A DNA stretch of 64,000 bases, taken from contig CAYMUG010000002.1 in the NCBI GenBank assembly GCA_964393575.1, forward strand, positions 1 to 64,000. Reading direction: 5' to 3'. Source of the DNA: CAYMUG01 sp964393575. GTDB lineage: Bacteria; Patescibacteriota; Minisyncoccia; Spechtbacterales; 2-12-FULL-38-22. Both the position numbers and the translations under genes were made by a program. This document shows, one piece after another, positions 16,823-25,489 of this stretch (within the stretch, counting starts at the first letter, position 1; each line of letters starts with the position of its first letter). The notes beneath the pieces are model-generated. The model did no database searches and was not told the DNA's origin. It saw only the letters and a list, made by a program, of their open reading frames with translations.

Positions 16823-17095
16823 TTATAACACTTCTATAACCGTTGCTTTTCTTTGAGTGCCGTCAAATTTTGTTTTCCGTATTTTTTTGAAGTGCACTAC
16901 ACCTTGACGCTTTGCATATAAGGTGTCGTCAGCACCTATGCGTACATTTTGCCCGGGTATATACTTTGTGCCTCTTTGACGCACAAGAATCATTCCTGCT
17001 TGTGCTTTTTGACCGCTAAATAATTTTACGCCCAAGCGCTTAGATGCTGAATCTCTTCCTAGTTTTGTTGATCCTGATGCTTTTGTTTTCGCCAT
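16823..17095 (-). CDS. rpmA: 50S ribosomal protein L27
   Basis: Small basic ribosomal protein near the peptidyl-transferase centre. The N-terminus MAKTKASGSTKLGRDS and core GQNVRIGADDTLYA are diagnostic; 90 aa. No extra N-terminal cleavage motif of the Firmicutes type. The start is preceded by the recurrent GTGAGGCGGAGCCGAACAAA word. rplU is not adjacent, unlike in most bacteria. Confidence 0.95.
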   Translation of the reverse strand: MAKTKASGSTKLGRDSASKRLGVKLFSGQKAQAGMILVRQRGTKYIPGQNVRIGADDTLYAKRQGVVHFKKIRKTKFDGTQRKATVIEVL

Positions 17096-17097
17096 GA

Positions 17098-17245
17098 TTA
17101 TTTGTTCGGCTCCGCCTCACAAAAACATTTGACAATTGACTTTTAACCTTTGACTGTGCTCGTTTTGCGAGCGCTCGGAAGATCGCGGGACGATTTTGTC
17201 AGGAGTCAGGTGTCGAATGTTAGATGTGCTGGTAGAGTGAGCTTG
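17098..17245 (-). repeat. Dispersed about 140-bp repeat, copy A (upstream of rpmA)
   Basis: Shares long identical blocks with 36387-36530: ACAATTGACTTTTAAC, TTTGCGAGCGC and ACGATTTTGTCAGGAGTCAG. Both copies end at the start codon of a minus-strand gene. It contains a stem around GCTCG/CGAGC. Possibly a mobile promoter/leader cassette. Confidence 0.75.
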
Positions 17246-17271
17246 CCGAAGGATTGTATTAATGCTATTTT
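17243..17271 (+). promoter_or_regulatory. Promoter giving a leaderless mRNA
   Basis: TTGCCG (17243-17248), 17 bases, TATTTT (17266-17271) with an upstream TG. The expected +1 coincides with the ATG at 17278. Confidence 0.5.
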
Positions 17272-17277
17272 ATTCTC

Positions 17278-17613
17278 ATGAATTTTTTTGAGAATAATAA
17301 AAAAGAATTATTCAATGCGACCCTTATAGGATTAGGGATAATTACGGTATTCTCTCTGGGGTATTTTACCGCGAATTTAATTAATGTGCAAAAATCCCCT
17401 ATAGAAGTTGACCAGTTAGATTATACGGATAAAAACAATAAAAATCAAGTCCCTAAAGAAGGTAGGGTCGTAGGCAGCGTGAATTCTGATAAATATCATT
17501 ATACTGACTGTCCCGGCGCCCAAATGATAAATAAAGAAAATAAAATATTTTTCGCGAGCGTAAAAGAAGCACAAGACGCGGGATACCAACTTGCTGCAAA
17601 TTGCAACAAATAA
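17278..17613 (+). CDS. Membrane-anchored Ada-like zinc-binding domain protein
   Basis: One N-terminal helix (about residues 15-35), a linker, then a compact domain from about 65 to the end: VGSVNSDKYHYTDCPGA and ending AANCNK. This matches small Ada-like zinc-binding domains found fused to membrane anchors in Patescibacteria and nuclease-related proteins. It has no methyltransferase part, so a DNA-repair role is not implied. Located outside the membrane, judging from the anchor. 111 aa. Confidence 0.7.
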   Translation: MNFFENNKKELFNATLIGLGIITVFSLGYFTANLINVQKSPIEVDQLDYTDKNNKNQVPKEGRVVGSVNSDKYHYTDCPGAQMINKENKIFFASVKEAQDAGYQLAANCNK

Positions 17614-17660
17614 TAATCAATAACTAATAATCGCTAACATTATAATTTCCAATTGATTGA

Positions 17661-17721
17661 GGGGGTTTTTTATTTTTTGATTTAAATAAAAAACCCCCCG
17701 CTTTTTTTGCAGAAAAGCGGG
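17661..17721. terminator. Two overlapping hairpins between convergent genes
   Basis: GGGGGTTTTTTATTT pairs with AAATAAAAAACCCCC (17661-17698), and CCCCGCTTTT pairs with AAAAGCGGGG (17696-17721). They share the C run, so they are mutually exclusive; each serves one strand. Confidence 0.75.
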
Positions 17722-17740
17722 GAGTGTGAAAAGAACAAAA

Positions 17741-18892
17741 TCAGTCGTAGCACTCTTTTATTTCTTCCTCCGCGGGTTTATTCAAAGGAGTGAAGGTCGC
17801 ATCTTCTTCAGGATTTGGAGGAGACCAGATATTTGCAGCCCACCAGTATATACCGTCTATGTATGGCTTCCAGGCATCACAAGATGCCTTATAAAACTTT
17901 CTCTGTGCTTCTAAGCTAATCGGTGTTCCGTGGTCCCATCTCCAGCTATACTGCCACGAACCTCTTTGAGAGGTAGTGCCCATTTCTGATATCACCAGAG
18001 GCTTGTTCAGTGCTTGTGCCCTCTCTATCTGCCTCTGTACTATTTGGCTCCATTCTTGTCTTATCTTTTGCGGCGAAGACCCTATAGGCGCGTTAAGTTG
18101 AAAAAAAGCATCCATAGAGATAAAATCTAAGTCGTTCCACGGCATTCCATTCTCTATGTTTCTGTTGACGGAATAAGTCAACTGTCCGCTGAATTTATTT
18201 CTTGCGTTTTCAATAAATTCACGCCAGCGGTCTGTATATTTTTCCATAGATACCAGCTCTGCACCTATGGTGAATATATCCGCGTTTGTTTGTTCGCCGA
18301 GTTGGGCGTACTCAAGTAAAAGTTCTTGGTAGTTACCAAACCAGTCGTCTATATCTGCAGGTTCAATGGTGCCGCGCCATTCGCCCGTGCCTTCTATGTT
18401 TTCTTCATCAATTATAGGACGCAAATTAACTGTGAAGTTTCTTTCTTTCGCTTTAGTGATAAAAAGTTTTATCGCATTAGTTGAAGGCGTCTTTTCATTG
18501 TGCTTCCAAAACTCTGTTCCGTGTAATCCGTCCTGAAACACGGGCCAGTTTAAGCTCAAGCTGTTTATTTCCAAGCTTATCAATCTGTCAAAAAGACGGT
18601 TCAGTTTTCTATTCAACTCATCCATACCAGAATAGTCCGTTCCATATAACAATACCGCGATACCTGCGTGGAAGTCACTCTCTTTCTCGCGCGGATCTTT
18701 AACTTTTTTTATCGGGATAGAAGTAGGCGTAGGTGTAGGTGTGGGCGCGATTTTTATACGACCCTTTTTCTCTTCTGTAGATTGTTGCTCGTCGTTTTGC
18801 TCGAATTGGCTTTGGCTTCCATCGTCTCTTACCAGAAATATTCCACCTACAATGAAAACAACAGCTATAGCTACTAATGCGACTGTTTTCAT
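17741..18892 (-). CDS. Putative exported glycoside hydrolase (GH113-like TIM barrel)
   Basis: Signal anchor (about residues 3-20), a Thr-Pro repeat linker (about 50-62), then a TIM-barrel hydrolase. DIFTIGAELVSMEKYTDRWR holds the likely acid/base Glu and KPLVISEMGTTS the likely nucleophile Glu, the arrangement seen in GH113-type mannanases. A WWAANIW strand closes the barrel. AAGGAG precedes the ATG, nine bases after the upstream glycosyltransferase stop, so the two form an operon. Likely trims or releases the polymer made by that enzyme; GH family assignment is from motif spacing only. Confidence 0.72.
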   Translation of the reverse strand: MKTVALVAIAVVFIVGGIFLVRDDGSQSQFEQNDEQQSTEEKKGRIKIAPTPTPTPTSIPIKKVKDPREKESDFHAGIAVLLYGTDYSGMDELNRKLNRLFDRLISLEINSLSLNWPVFQDGLHGTEFWKHNEKTPSTNAIKLFITKAKERNFTVNLRPIIDEENIEGTGEWRGTIEPADIDDWFGNYQELLLEYAQLGEQTNADIFTIGAELVSMEKYTDRWREFIENARNKFSGQLTYSVNRNIENGMPWNDLDFISMDAFFQLNAPIGSSPQKIRQEWSQIVQRQIERAQALNKPLVISEMGTTSQRGSWQYSWRWDHGTPISLEAQRKFYKASCDAWKPYIDGIYWWAANIWSPPNPEEDATFTPLNKPAEEEIKECYD

Positions 18893-18901
18893 CTTTTCTC
18901 C

Positions 18902-20380
18902 TTACTTGGTTTTGTTGATAACTTCAAAGGAATAGTTTTTCTTTAAAAAACGCCATATTCCCAAAAAAGCTGAAAATGCCTCCACCGCTGTAAACGCGTA
19001 AACGAGCGGAGCCATTATTAAGGTGTCTGTCAGGTTCTTTAACTTGTGGCTTCTATTACAAATAAGACCCCCGAAGAGCAAAGTCCCTAATCCGAACTTT
19101 TTTCTTCTGGTAAATTTCGATACACTTCTGTTGATGCGCAGTCCCTCGCTGTATGCCCATATAAAATAGGCGAGCGTAAAACTCCAAATTAAAACTACCC
19201 AGTTAGATACAGGGGAGGTGTTTCCTATGCCCGTAAAATGTGATACGAGCAGCACAACTCCCACAAACTGAAACGGACCCAGAGCCCAAGTGATCACGGT
19301 GTACATAAGCGGAGCCCGTGTCTTGAAGGGTAGGTCACGTTTAAAAATAAGGTCTATCAGGCCCGCTGCCCATCGCCTTCTCTGACGGACAAAATCTCTA
19401 ATAGTGTCAGGAGAAGCTCCGTAAGAAAATGAATTTAGCGCTTTAGACTTTCCCGGATATTTCCGGGAAAACTCAAGTCCAAAATAAGCATCTTCTACGA
19501 GGGTACTACCGAAATCCCATCCGATTTCTTCTTCTATGTCTGCTCTAATCAGAAGATGCTCTCCGTGTAAACCCGCAAGAGGGGTGCCAAAATCTTCAGT
19601 AAACAAACCGAATCGGCTTTTGTCATCCATCGGCCGCACGCTATCAGCCATGCGACAAAATCTTGATGCAGAAAGTTCTTTGGGAAAAGTCAGAATTCCC
19701 TGAGCCAAGTACTTTAATCCGTGGTACTTATCTATGAACTCTGCTATGGACGCGACTGTATCTGCGCCTACATGTGTATCATCATCCAGATGATACACAT
19801 ATGTGTCCTTTGTATGAAGGTTGAGTTCACGCCTAATAAGTATCCCGAAATGAGAAGCTCGAGCTTTAGCATTTGTATTTCGGGGAGTTTTATAGTCATG
19901 GGGAATAGTAATAACACGGATATTTTCAGAAAAGTGTAGAGAAGCAATCCATATTTTTAGTTCCTCTCTATACTCCGCTTTTTCTTCAACAAGGATATGA
20001 ACTTCCCAATCATTTATATTGTTGGGAGCATGTTTTACAACAGATTCGACCACTCTTTGAAGAGCGGGAAAAGTGTCTTTTCGGCAAACAGTCGGCACTA
20101 AGAATATAACCCTTTTTTCAGTTACTCCGCTATACGAAGATACCTCAACATCATCATTTCTTGCCACCCTTATAAAACCTATCAAAGCGACAGGGCAATA
20201 CAGCGACCAAACGAAAGTAAGGTACCAGTTCAAAAACGTGTTTTCCGGAGTTGCGATGTAAAATGAAATCGCTACTGCGATTAGGTATAAAATCAGAAAC
20301 TTATATACATTTAAGCCTAAAACACGTTGGTTATCCTGTATATCTGAAGCGGGTATTGCCGGATTCGCTGCTTGAGCCAC
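18902..20380 (-). CDS. Processive membrane glycosyltransferase, family 2
   Basis: Cellulose/hyaluronan-synthase-like enzyme: two helices near the N-terminus, a cytoplasmic GT-A domain with VYHLDDDTHVGADT (D,DxD), FGTPLAGLHGEH, TLVEDAYFG, and the QRRRW product-binding motif, then about four C-terminal helices. I place the start at GTG 20380, six bases after AAGGAGG; the ORF open to 20455 includes promoter-like DNA. This gives 492 aa. Coupled to the GH113-like hydrolase downstream, it suggests an exported beta-linked polysaccharide. Confidence 0.85.
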   Translation of the reverse strand: MAQAANPAIPASDIQDNQRVLGLNVYKFLILYLIAVAISFYIATPENTFLNWYLTFVWSLYCPVALIGFIRVARNDDVEVSSYSGVTEKRVIFLVPTVCRKDTFPALQRVVESVVKHAPNNINDWEVHILVEEKAEYREELKIWIASLHFSENIRVITIPHDYKTPRNTNAKARASHFGILIRRELNLHTKDTYVYHLDDDTHVGADTVASIAEFIDKYHGLKYLAQGILTFPKELSASRFCRMADSVRPMDDKSRFGLFTEDFGTPLAGLHGEHLLIRADIEEEIGWDFGSTLVEDAYFGLEFSRKYPGKSKALNSFSYGASPDTIRDFVRQRRRWAAGLIDLIFKRDLPFKTRAPLMYTVITWALGPFQFVGVVLLVSHFTGIGNTSPVSNWVVLIWSFTLAYFIWAYSEGLRINRSVSKFTRRKKFGLGTLLFGGLICNRSHKLKNLTDTLIMAPLVYAFTAVEAFSAFLGIWRFLKKNYSFEVINKTK

Positions 20381-20486
20381 GCTACGCCTCCTTATTTTTG
20401 CTGGGAAAGTCGGAAGGTTTGCGTTGTTAATGTGCAGACAATGACGATAACACATCTAATGTATAAAGTCAAATATGTACACATTG

Positions 20487-20515
20487 TTGACATTATTAAT
20501 CGTAGGGTATATAAT
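20487..20515 (+). promoter_or_regulatory. Perfect sigma-70 type promoter
   Basis: TTGACA (20487-20492), 17 bases, TATAAT (20510-20515), driving the large surface protein with a leader of about 48 bases. It lies in the divergent gap with the glycosyltransferase. Confidence 0.85.
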
Positions 20516-20569
20516 TAAGTGTCTTTAACAGTGCACGTTTAGTATTAAAAGTTAAAATTAAAGTAAAAT

Positions 20570-22957
20570 ATGTTTAATATGTTTAATAAGAATCGCAACC
20601 AAGTTTCAAATAGTGTTTTTTCTATTCCTTCTTCGGGATATGAGGAAAAACGCGCACAAGGAATTAGAAAATTAAAAAACATTCCGGCAAAATCTTACCT
20701 AGCATTCGCTTTCAGTATTTTGTTTGTAGGAATTTCATTTATGCCCGCGGTAAGCGGACTTACTGTATTTGCTGAAAATACACATACAATATCCGGAACT
20801 GTCTTTGAAAAGACGGATTCAGGTGACTTAGAAGGACTTGAGGATTGGACCGTAAAACTAATAGGTTATAACGAGGTGCGTGAAGCTGTGACCGGAAGTA
20901 ATGGCGGTTATAGTTTTGCAGGTCTAACAGAGGGGGATTATAAGGTTTGCCAAGTAAGAAAAATGGGTTGGCAAAAGATTGACTTTGATTCAACCGCTCC
21001 GGACCTCGGAAATTGTCATAATGTTACTATACACAGCAAAAACAAAACTGATGCTAACTTCTTTAATGAGTCCACCGATGCTGATAGTTTTAGTAACGCC
21101 CGCTTAACGGTAATAACTCATGTTGTTAATGATAGCGGAGGACAGAATGAGGCCTCTGATTTTACTACACAAATCGTGGGTAATCCCGGAACAAACAAAG
21201 CTATTGACGGTGCATCTGTGCCCGGCACAGAAATTACTGTTGAACCGGGGGAATACCACATAGATTCAACCTCAAATAATAATTACACCAAATTTTTGTT
21301 TGGCTGCTCCGAGAGAGAGCTCGGAGAAGGTGAGCACGGAATGTGTGTTATCATTCAAAACGACATAGATACTGTATGTCCTCTGGAAAACAAGGAGAAT
21401 AGAACCATAATTGGGTTTCCCGAAAGTTGGCATTTTAGTCACCTTAATGCACGACATCCTGAAAATAATTCCAGAGGCCCGCTTGACCTTTTCAATCGAC
21501 CTGAAAATGGTCTGTATGATGTAACAATGGTTTCCTTTGACAACCACGATGAGAAGTCCGGACAACACCAACCTGAAGAACAATGGTTTTTCAAGGCATT
21601 TGATAAAAATGGAAATTCTGTGTTTACCTCTGATTCAATAGATGATCTTCCTGAAAACCAAAATCGGCTTACACAACAGGTCCACACTGATGTAGAGATT
21701 ACCTCTGAAGTTCATTCTGTTTCTGTGCATCATAAACTTCCCGTTGATTCCGGCAATAATATAAACAGCATCAGTCCGCTTTGTATTGCCTTTGATAAAA
21801 CAGATAGTACAGAGGAAGAACCTGAGGAAGAACCTGAGGAAGATGCCCACCTTACTCTTCACAAAACGGTAGTAAATGATGATGAAGGAGAAGCTACAGC
21901 GGATGACTTCCAATTATTTATTGACGGTGATTCCGCAGACAGTGGCGAAGCGGTGGAGCTTGAGCCCGGAACATACACCGCAAGCGAAAACAGTGTAGAA
22001 GGTTACGCAGCTTCAGGCTGGACAGGAGATTGTTCTACAAACGGAACGGTTACTCTCTCTGAGGGTGAGAATGCTCACTGTAGCATAACGAATAACGATA
22101 TTCCCTCTGACAGCCCTCCCGCTGTAACCGGCTCTCCTAACCTCACCCTTAATAAGAATGTTGTGCCGACAAGTACCAGCGCAGGAGAGGAAATTGAATT
22201 TACTATAACGATTGAAAATGAAGGTAACTCTGAAGCCGAGAACGCGATTCTTGAAGACACACTTCCGGAAGGGTTTACATTTCAGGAAACAGGGAGTGAT
22301 TCAAGAGAATGGACACTCGGAGATATAGCTGCCGGCGGAGGTACGCGCGTAATTAACGCCGATGTCAGGATTGCAGAAGATGTAAATGCGGGGAATTACA
22401 CTAACAATGCCAGTGTTGATGCTGATAATCATGCTGCGATTGAAGATACAGCAGAAGTTAGTGTTACCTCTTCTTCCGAAGGAGAAGTTTTAGGTGAAGA
22501 GGCATCTCCTGTATTGGAAATCGTAAAAAGCGCGAACAAAGATTTTGTTAATCCCGGAGGCACCATTACGTTTACCGTGGCTGTTACAAACAGCGGTGAA
22601 GCTCCGGCCGAAAATCTGGTAGCAGGGGACACTCTTCCCGACGGATTCCGTGATGCGAACGGAAATAAAGTTATAACTTTTGAAAAAGACCGACTTGATC
22701 CCGGAGAAACTTTCCAAGAGTCGTTTGTGGTAAGTGTGTCCGCAGACGCTGAAGCGGGTGAACAAACCAATGAAGCTTCCGCAGAAGCGGATAACCACGA
22801 CACGGTTAAAACCACCGAAGATATTACCGTAAGGAAAGGAGCTGTGTTGGGCAAAACAGGAGTTTCTCCTATTGCTCTTACTTTATGGGTTGCAGCTTCT
22901 CTCTCATTAGTGTTCGGTGTATTTCAGGTACGAAGAACTCTTGCATCTGTAGCGTAA
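20570..22957 (+). CDS. Large surface protein with prealbumin-like and DUF11 domains, LGKTG anchor
   Basis: 795 aa, exported. Long N-region and signal segment (about 40-68), an SdrD-B/prealbumin-like domain (about 72-165), further Cys-containing prealbumin-like units (about 178-270 and 425-510), an acidic EEEPEEEPEED hinge, two DUF11 repeats (about 530-640 and 645-750), then VLGKTG at 759-764, a hydrophobic helix and a terminal RR. This is the architecture of a cell-wall-sorted protein in which LGKTG replaces the usual LPxTG. The sortase gene follows immediately. A perfect promoter implies strong expression; a major surface-layer or adhesion protein is likely. The Met at 20579 is an alternative start. 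Confidence 0.85.
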   Translation: MFNMFNKNRNQVSNSVFSIPSSGYEEKRAQGIRKLKNIPAKSYLAFAFSILFVGISFMPAVSGLTVFAENTHTISGTVFEKTDSGDLEGLEDWTVKLIGYNEVREAVTGSNGGYSFAGLTEGDYKVCQVRKMGWQKIDFDSTAPDLGNCHNVTIHSKNKTDANFFNESTDADSFSNARLTVITHVVNDSGGQNEASDFTTQIVGNPGTNKAIDGASVPGTEITVEPGEYHIDSTSNNNYTKFLFGCSERELGEGEHGMCVIIQNDIDTVCPLENKENRTIIGFPESWHFSHLNARHPENNSRGPLDLFNRPENGLYDVTMVSFDNHDEKSGQHQPEEQWFFKAFDKNGNSVFTSDSIDDLPENQNRLTQQVHTDVEITSEVHSVSVHHKLPVDSGNNINSISPLCIAFDKTDSTEEEPEEEPEEDAHLTLHKTVVNDDEGEATADDFQLFIDGDSADSGEAVELEPGTYTASENSVEGYAASGWTGDCSTNGTVTLSEGENAHCSITNNDIPSDSPPAVTGSPNLTLNKNVVPTSTSAGEEIEFTITIENEGNSEAENAILEDTLPEGFTFQETGSDSREWTLGDIAAGGGTRVINADVRIAEDVNAGNYTNNASVDADNHAAIEDTAEVSVTSSSEGEVLGEEASPVLEIVKSANKDFVNPGGTITFTVAVTNSGEAPAENLVAGDTLPDGFRDANGNKVITFEKDRLDPGETFQESFVVSVSADAEAGEQTNEASAEADNHDTVKTTEDITVRKGAVLGKTGVSPIALTLWVAASLSLVFGVFQVRRTLASVA

Positions 22958-23019
22958 AATAACTTCTCACTTTAGTTCAGGAGCAGGAAAAATTGATTCT
23001 ACTCTCCTGAATTTTCCCT

Positions 23020-23772
23020 ATGGACTTAATACCGATTGACTTCGCTCCTTCTTATGAGGCGGGGTTGGATACAAAAAAGATTTTATATCTAAAATCACAC
23101 AGATATAAACCCAACAAAAAACGGGTGAAGCTTTCGGTGTGGCTAGGAGTTATTTTGGTTACATTAAGCGCCGCTGCTTATCCGGTTATGCCTATGGTTA
23201 TGTACAAAATTAACCCGCCTGAAGTTTCAGAAACAGAAACTTTGCCCGCCACATACACAGCAAATGACGGAGAAAATAGTGTAAACACGAGTAGGGCAGA
23301 GGAGACCGGCAGCAGTAACCGCACACCCGAAAGTCGTAATACTGCCTCTGCCGCAACCACTCAAGAGAGAACCAATCGTCTTGTAATTCCTAAAATAGAT
23401 GTAGATATAGAAATTATAGGGGGCAATAATGCCGAATATGCATGGAGCAAAGGAGCATGGCATCAACCGGGAACTTCTTCTCCGGACAATGGCGGTAATA
23501 TGGCGTTAAGTGCTCACAGGTTTCGTTATCAACCCCCTCACACAGAAACTTTTTATCTCTTGGATAAACTGGAGACAGGCGACCACTTTTTCATTTATTG
23601 GGAAGGAAAAGTTTATAAATATAAGGTTAAAAAAGAAGAGGTGGTAAGCCCTTACGCAACTGAAATTCTTGAACCCACAGAAGAACCTGTTGCAACCCTT
23701 TATACGTGCGCCCCTCTTTTTTCCACTGAAAACCGCCTGTACGTACGGGGAGAGTTGATGAGTATTAATTAA
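23020..23772 (+). CDS. Sortase
   Basis: Membrane transpeptidase that anchors proteins at the cell surface. N-terminal cytoplasmic segment, one helix (about 40-60), a Ser/Thr/Asn-rich linker, then the sortase barrel: catalytic His in LSAHRF, Cys in TLYTCAP, and Arg in ENRLYVRGEL. 250 aa. It lies 62 bases after the LGKTG protein, which is its probable substrate. The spacing of TLYTC and the loop to Arg resemble class D/E-like enzymes; the class is not certain. Confidence 0.9.
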   Translation: MDLIPIDFAPSYEAGLDTKKILYLKSHRYKPNKKRVKLSVWLGVILVTLSAAAYPVMPMVMYKINPPEVSETETLPATYTANDGENSVNTSRAEETGSSNRTPESRNTASAATTQERTNRLVIPKIDVDIEIIGGNNAEYAWSKGAWHQPGTSSPDNGGNMALSAHRFRYQPPHTETFYLLDKLETGDHFFIYWEGKVYKYKVKKEEVVSPYATEILEPTEEPVATLYTCAPLFSTENRLYVRGELMSIN

Positions 23773-23802
23773 ATCCGCGACTTTTGTAATACATTTAGTA
23801 CT

Positions 23803-23842
23803 CAAAAACTCGGTTCAATCTATAGGTTGAGCCGAGTTTTGT
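23803..23842. terminator. Hairpin terminator, family B copy 2
   Basis: CTCGGTTCAA.. at 23809 pairs with ..TTGAGCCGAG ending 23836, followed by TTTTGTG. Sister of 1394-1420. It ends the surface protein-sortase unit. Confidence 0.85.
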
Positions 23843-23891
23843 GTTTATATATAACACTCATATAAAACTATGGCTGATGCAATTAAATATG

Positions 23892-23920
23892 TAGACACAG
23901 GAAAAAATTTGTGTTATTAT
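23892..23920 (+). promoter_or_regulatory. Promoter giving a leaderless mRNA
   Basis: TAGACA (23892-23897), 17 bases, TATTAT (23915-23920) with an extended TG. Expected +1 is at 23927, one base before the ATG at 23928. Confidence 0.65.
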
Positions 23921-23927
23921 AAATACA

Positions 23928-24941
23928 ATGAAGGGGTTTAAAAAATTTTTAAGTAAAGCGTTTATACCGGGGGCGGAAAATAATTTTACACCTTCCGCGT
24001 TTAGTATAAACGCTTTTATTGTTTACGGGATTCTTGTAATGCTGACTATGGGTGTTTTGACGCAGGGTTTATTTATAGATTCTTTTTTAGCTAATATTAC
24101 GCGCAACCTTGTCGTCCAAGAAGTTAATCCCGTAAGAAATAATTTAGACCTCCCGGAACTACAGGAAAACCCCGCTCTTTCCAGGGCGGCACAAATGAAA
24201 GCTGAAGATATGATACGCCGCGATTACTTTTCGCACACAGGTCCGGCAGGGGAGGAGCCCTGGGTGTGGTATGAGAAAACCGGTTATGATTTTTCTTTAG
24301 CGGGGGAAAATTTAGCTATAGATTTCAATGACCCCTCTCTTTTAATGGATGCATGGCTTGATTCACCGAGCCACGCGCGTAATATTTTAAACAGTTATTT
24401 TGAAGATATAGGTATAGGGGTAGCAAGAGGGGAGTTCAGGGGTAGAAACACAACGGTGGTTGTGATGTTCTTAGGTAAAGAAGTAGGCAGCACCCGAACC
24501 GCCTCTGCCGAAGAGGAAACCGCACCCGAAGAAAATAGTCCTCCTGAAAATAACGAGGATATAGCGGGTGAAACCTCTAACGAAGAGCCTCAACAAAGTG
24601 AAACCGAAGTGACCCCTGTCACAAAAGACCCGCAAATTGTGCCGGCTGAAGAGTTGGTTATAGCCAAAAAAGCGGATTCCAAAGTATTACAGACCGGCAA
24701 AGAAACCTTAGTAGGAGAGGAAGTACAAAAATTACAAAAGCGCCTGGAGAATCCCGAAAAAAGTGCTAAAAATGAAATAATATCCGGAACCCCGGAAACA
24801 GTTAGAGCAATCTTCTCCGTTTTCTTTACAGGGCTGTTTTTCTGGTTGATTGCTGCCGCATTTATATACAAAACAAGCACATACTTTTACTTACCCCGCA
24901 TTCTTCTTTTAGCTGCTATGACAATTGTTTTGTGGATATAA
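23928..24941 (+). CDS. CAP-domain (SCP/PR1-like) membrane protein
   Basis: N-terminal helix (about 27-55), a CAP domain (about 75-185) with the conserved DYFSHTGPAG His, AGENLAI Glu and SPSHARNIL His, a long acidic Glu/Thr/Pro linker (about 188-260), and two C-terminal helices (about 285-335). Bacterial CAP proteins of this type are extracellular, with unclear activity. It follows the sortase unit but has its own leaderless promoter. 337 aa. Confidence 0.88.
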   Translation: MKGFKKFLSKAFIPGAENNFTPSAFSINAFIVYGILVMLTMGVLTQGLFIDSFLANITRNLVVQEVNPVRNNLDLPELQENPALSRAAQMKAEDMIRRDYFSHTGPAGEEPWVWYEKTGYDFSLAGENLAIDFNDPSLLMDAWLDSPSHARNILNSYFEDIGIGVARGEFRGRNTTVVVMFLGKEVGSTRTASAEEETAPEENSPPENNEDIAGETSNEEPQQSETEVTPVTKDPQIVPAEELVIAKKADSKVLQTGKETLVGEEVQKLQKRLENPEKSAKNEIISGTPETVRAIFSVFFTGLFFWLIAAAFIYKTSTYFYLPRILLLAAMTIVLWI

Positions 24942-24967
24942 ATATGACAAATTTTTAATATAATTTT

Positions 24968-24996
24968 AAACCCGCGCTGTTTCGCGCGGGTTTTTT
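24968..24996. terminator. Bidirectional hairpin terminator
   Basis: AACCCGCGC/GCGCGGGTT with flanking A/T runs, between the convergent CAP gene and the small membrane gene. A near copy with AAACCCGCAC lies at 25434-25463. Confidence 0.85.
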
Positions 24997-25345
24997 AGGA
25001 ACCTTTATATTTACCTCTTAATTTGTTTATAATTTTTCTTAGTTTTTCTGTTGTTTTGTAATATAGTTCTTTTATGGCTTGTGCTATAATCACACACAGC
25101 CCACCGAGAATAACCGCAACCAGTCCGGCAGCAAACAAAATGCCTGAGGTATTATAGCTTATCTCCTCGCCATTGATAAGCGTAATCACGCCTGCAACTA
25201 ACACGCTAAGTAAAGTATCATCGCTTATCTCTACCCCCAAGAATAGCATGGATAAATAAGTTAACTCTTTCCATACCTCAAAAAATAACAGTATATAAAT
25301 CAGAAGAAGTACCACAATTATTAATCTGCACATCCACCGAACCAT
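24995..25345 (-). CDS. Small multi-helix membrane protein, paralog unit 5
   Basis: 116 aa with three hydrophobic stretches and a basic amphipathic tail (KELYYKTTEKLRK). The LFFEVWKELTY block matches the FLGxWGxLxY block of the three upstream genes. AAAAGGAGG sits a few bases before the ATG. No known family. Separated from the other paralogs by a terminator and its own -10 (TATAAT at 25371-25376 on the minus strand). Confidence 0.7.
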   Translation of the reverse strand: MVRWMCRLIIVVLLLIYILLFFEVWKELTYLSMLFLGVEISDDTLLSVLVAGVITLINGEEISYNTSGILFAAGLVAVILGGLCVIIAQAIKELYYKTTEKLRKIINKLRGKYKGS

Positions 25346-25433
25346 CCAACCTCCTTTTGTAGAAGAACTAATTATATGATATCAACTATATTGTCACTTT
25401 GCCATACAGACAGACCACCTTTTAAAAAATTTT

Positions 25434-25463
25434 AAACCCGCACTGTTTCGCGCGGGTTTTTAA
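25434..25463 (-). terminator. Hairpin terminator after the paralog cluster
   Basis: Almost identical to 24968-24996, including flanking TTTTAAA. On the minus strand it follows the 25490-25756 gene. Confidence 0.75.
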
Positions 25464-25489
25464 GAGCGTTTAGTTTATTTATTAGTTTT

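Noticed and set aside
20381..20455. ATG 20455 as the start of the processive glycosyltransferase
   Set aside because: The GTG at 20380 has AAGGAGG at ideal spacing, and the extra 25 residues look non-conserved.
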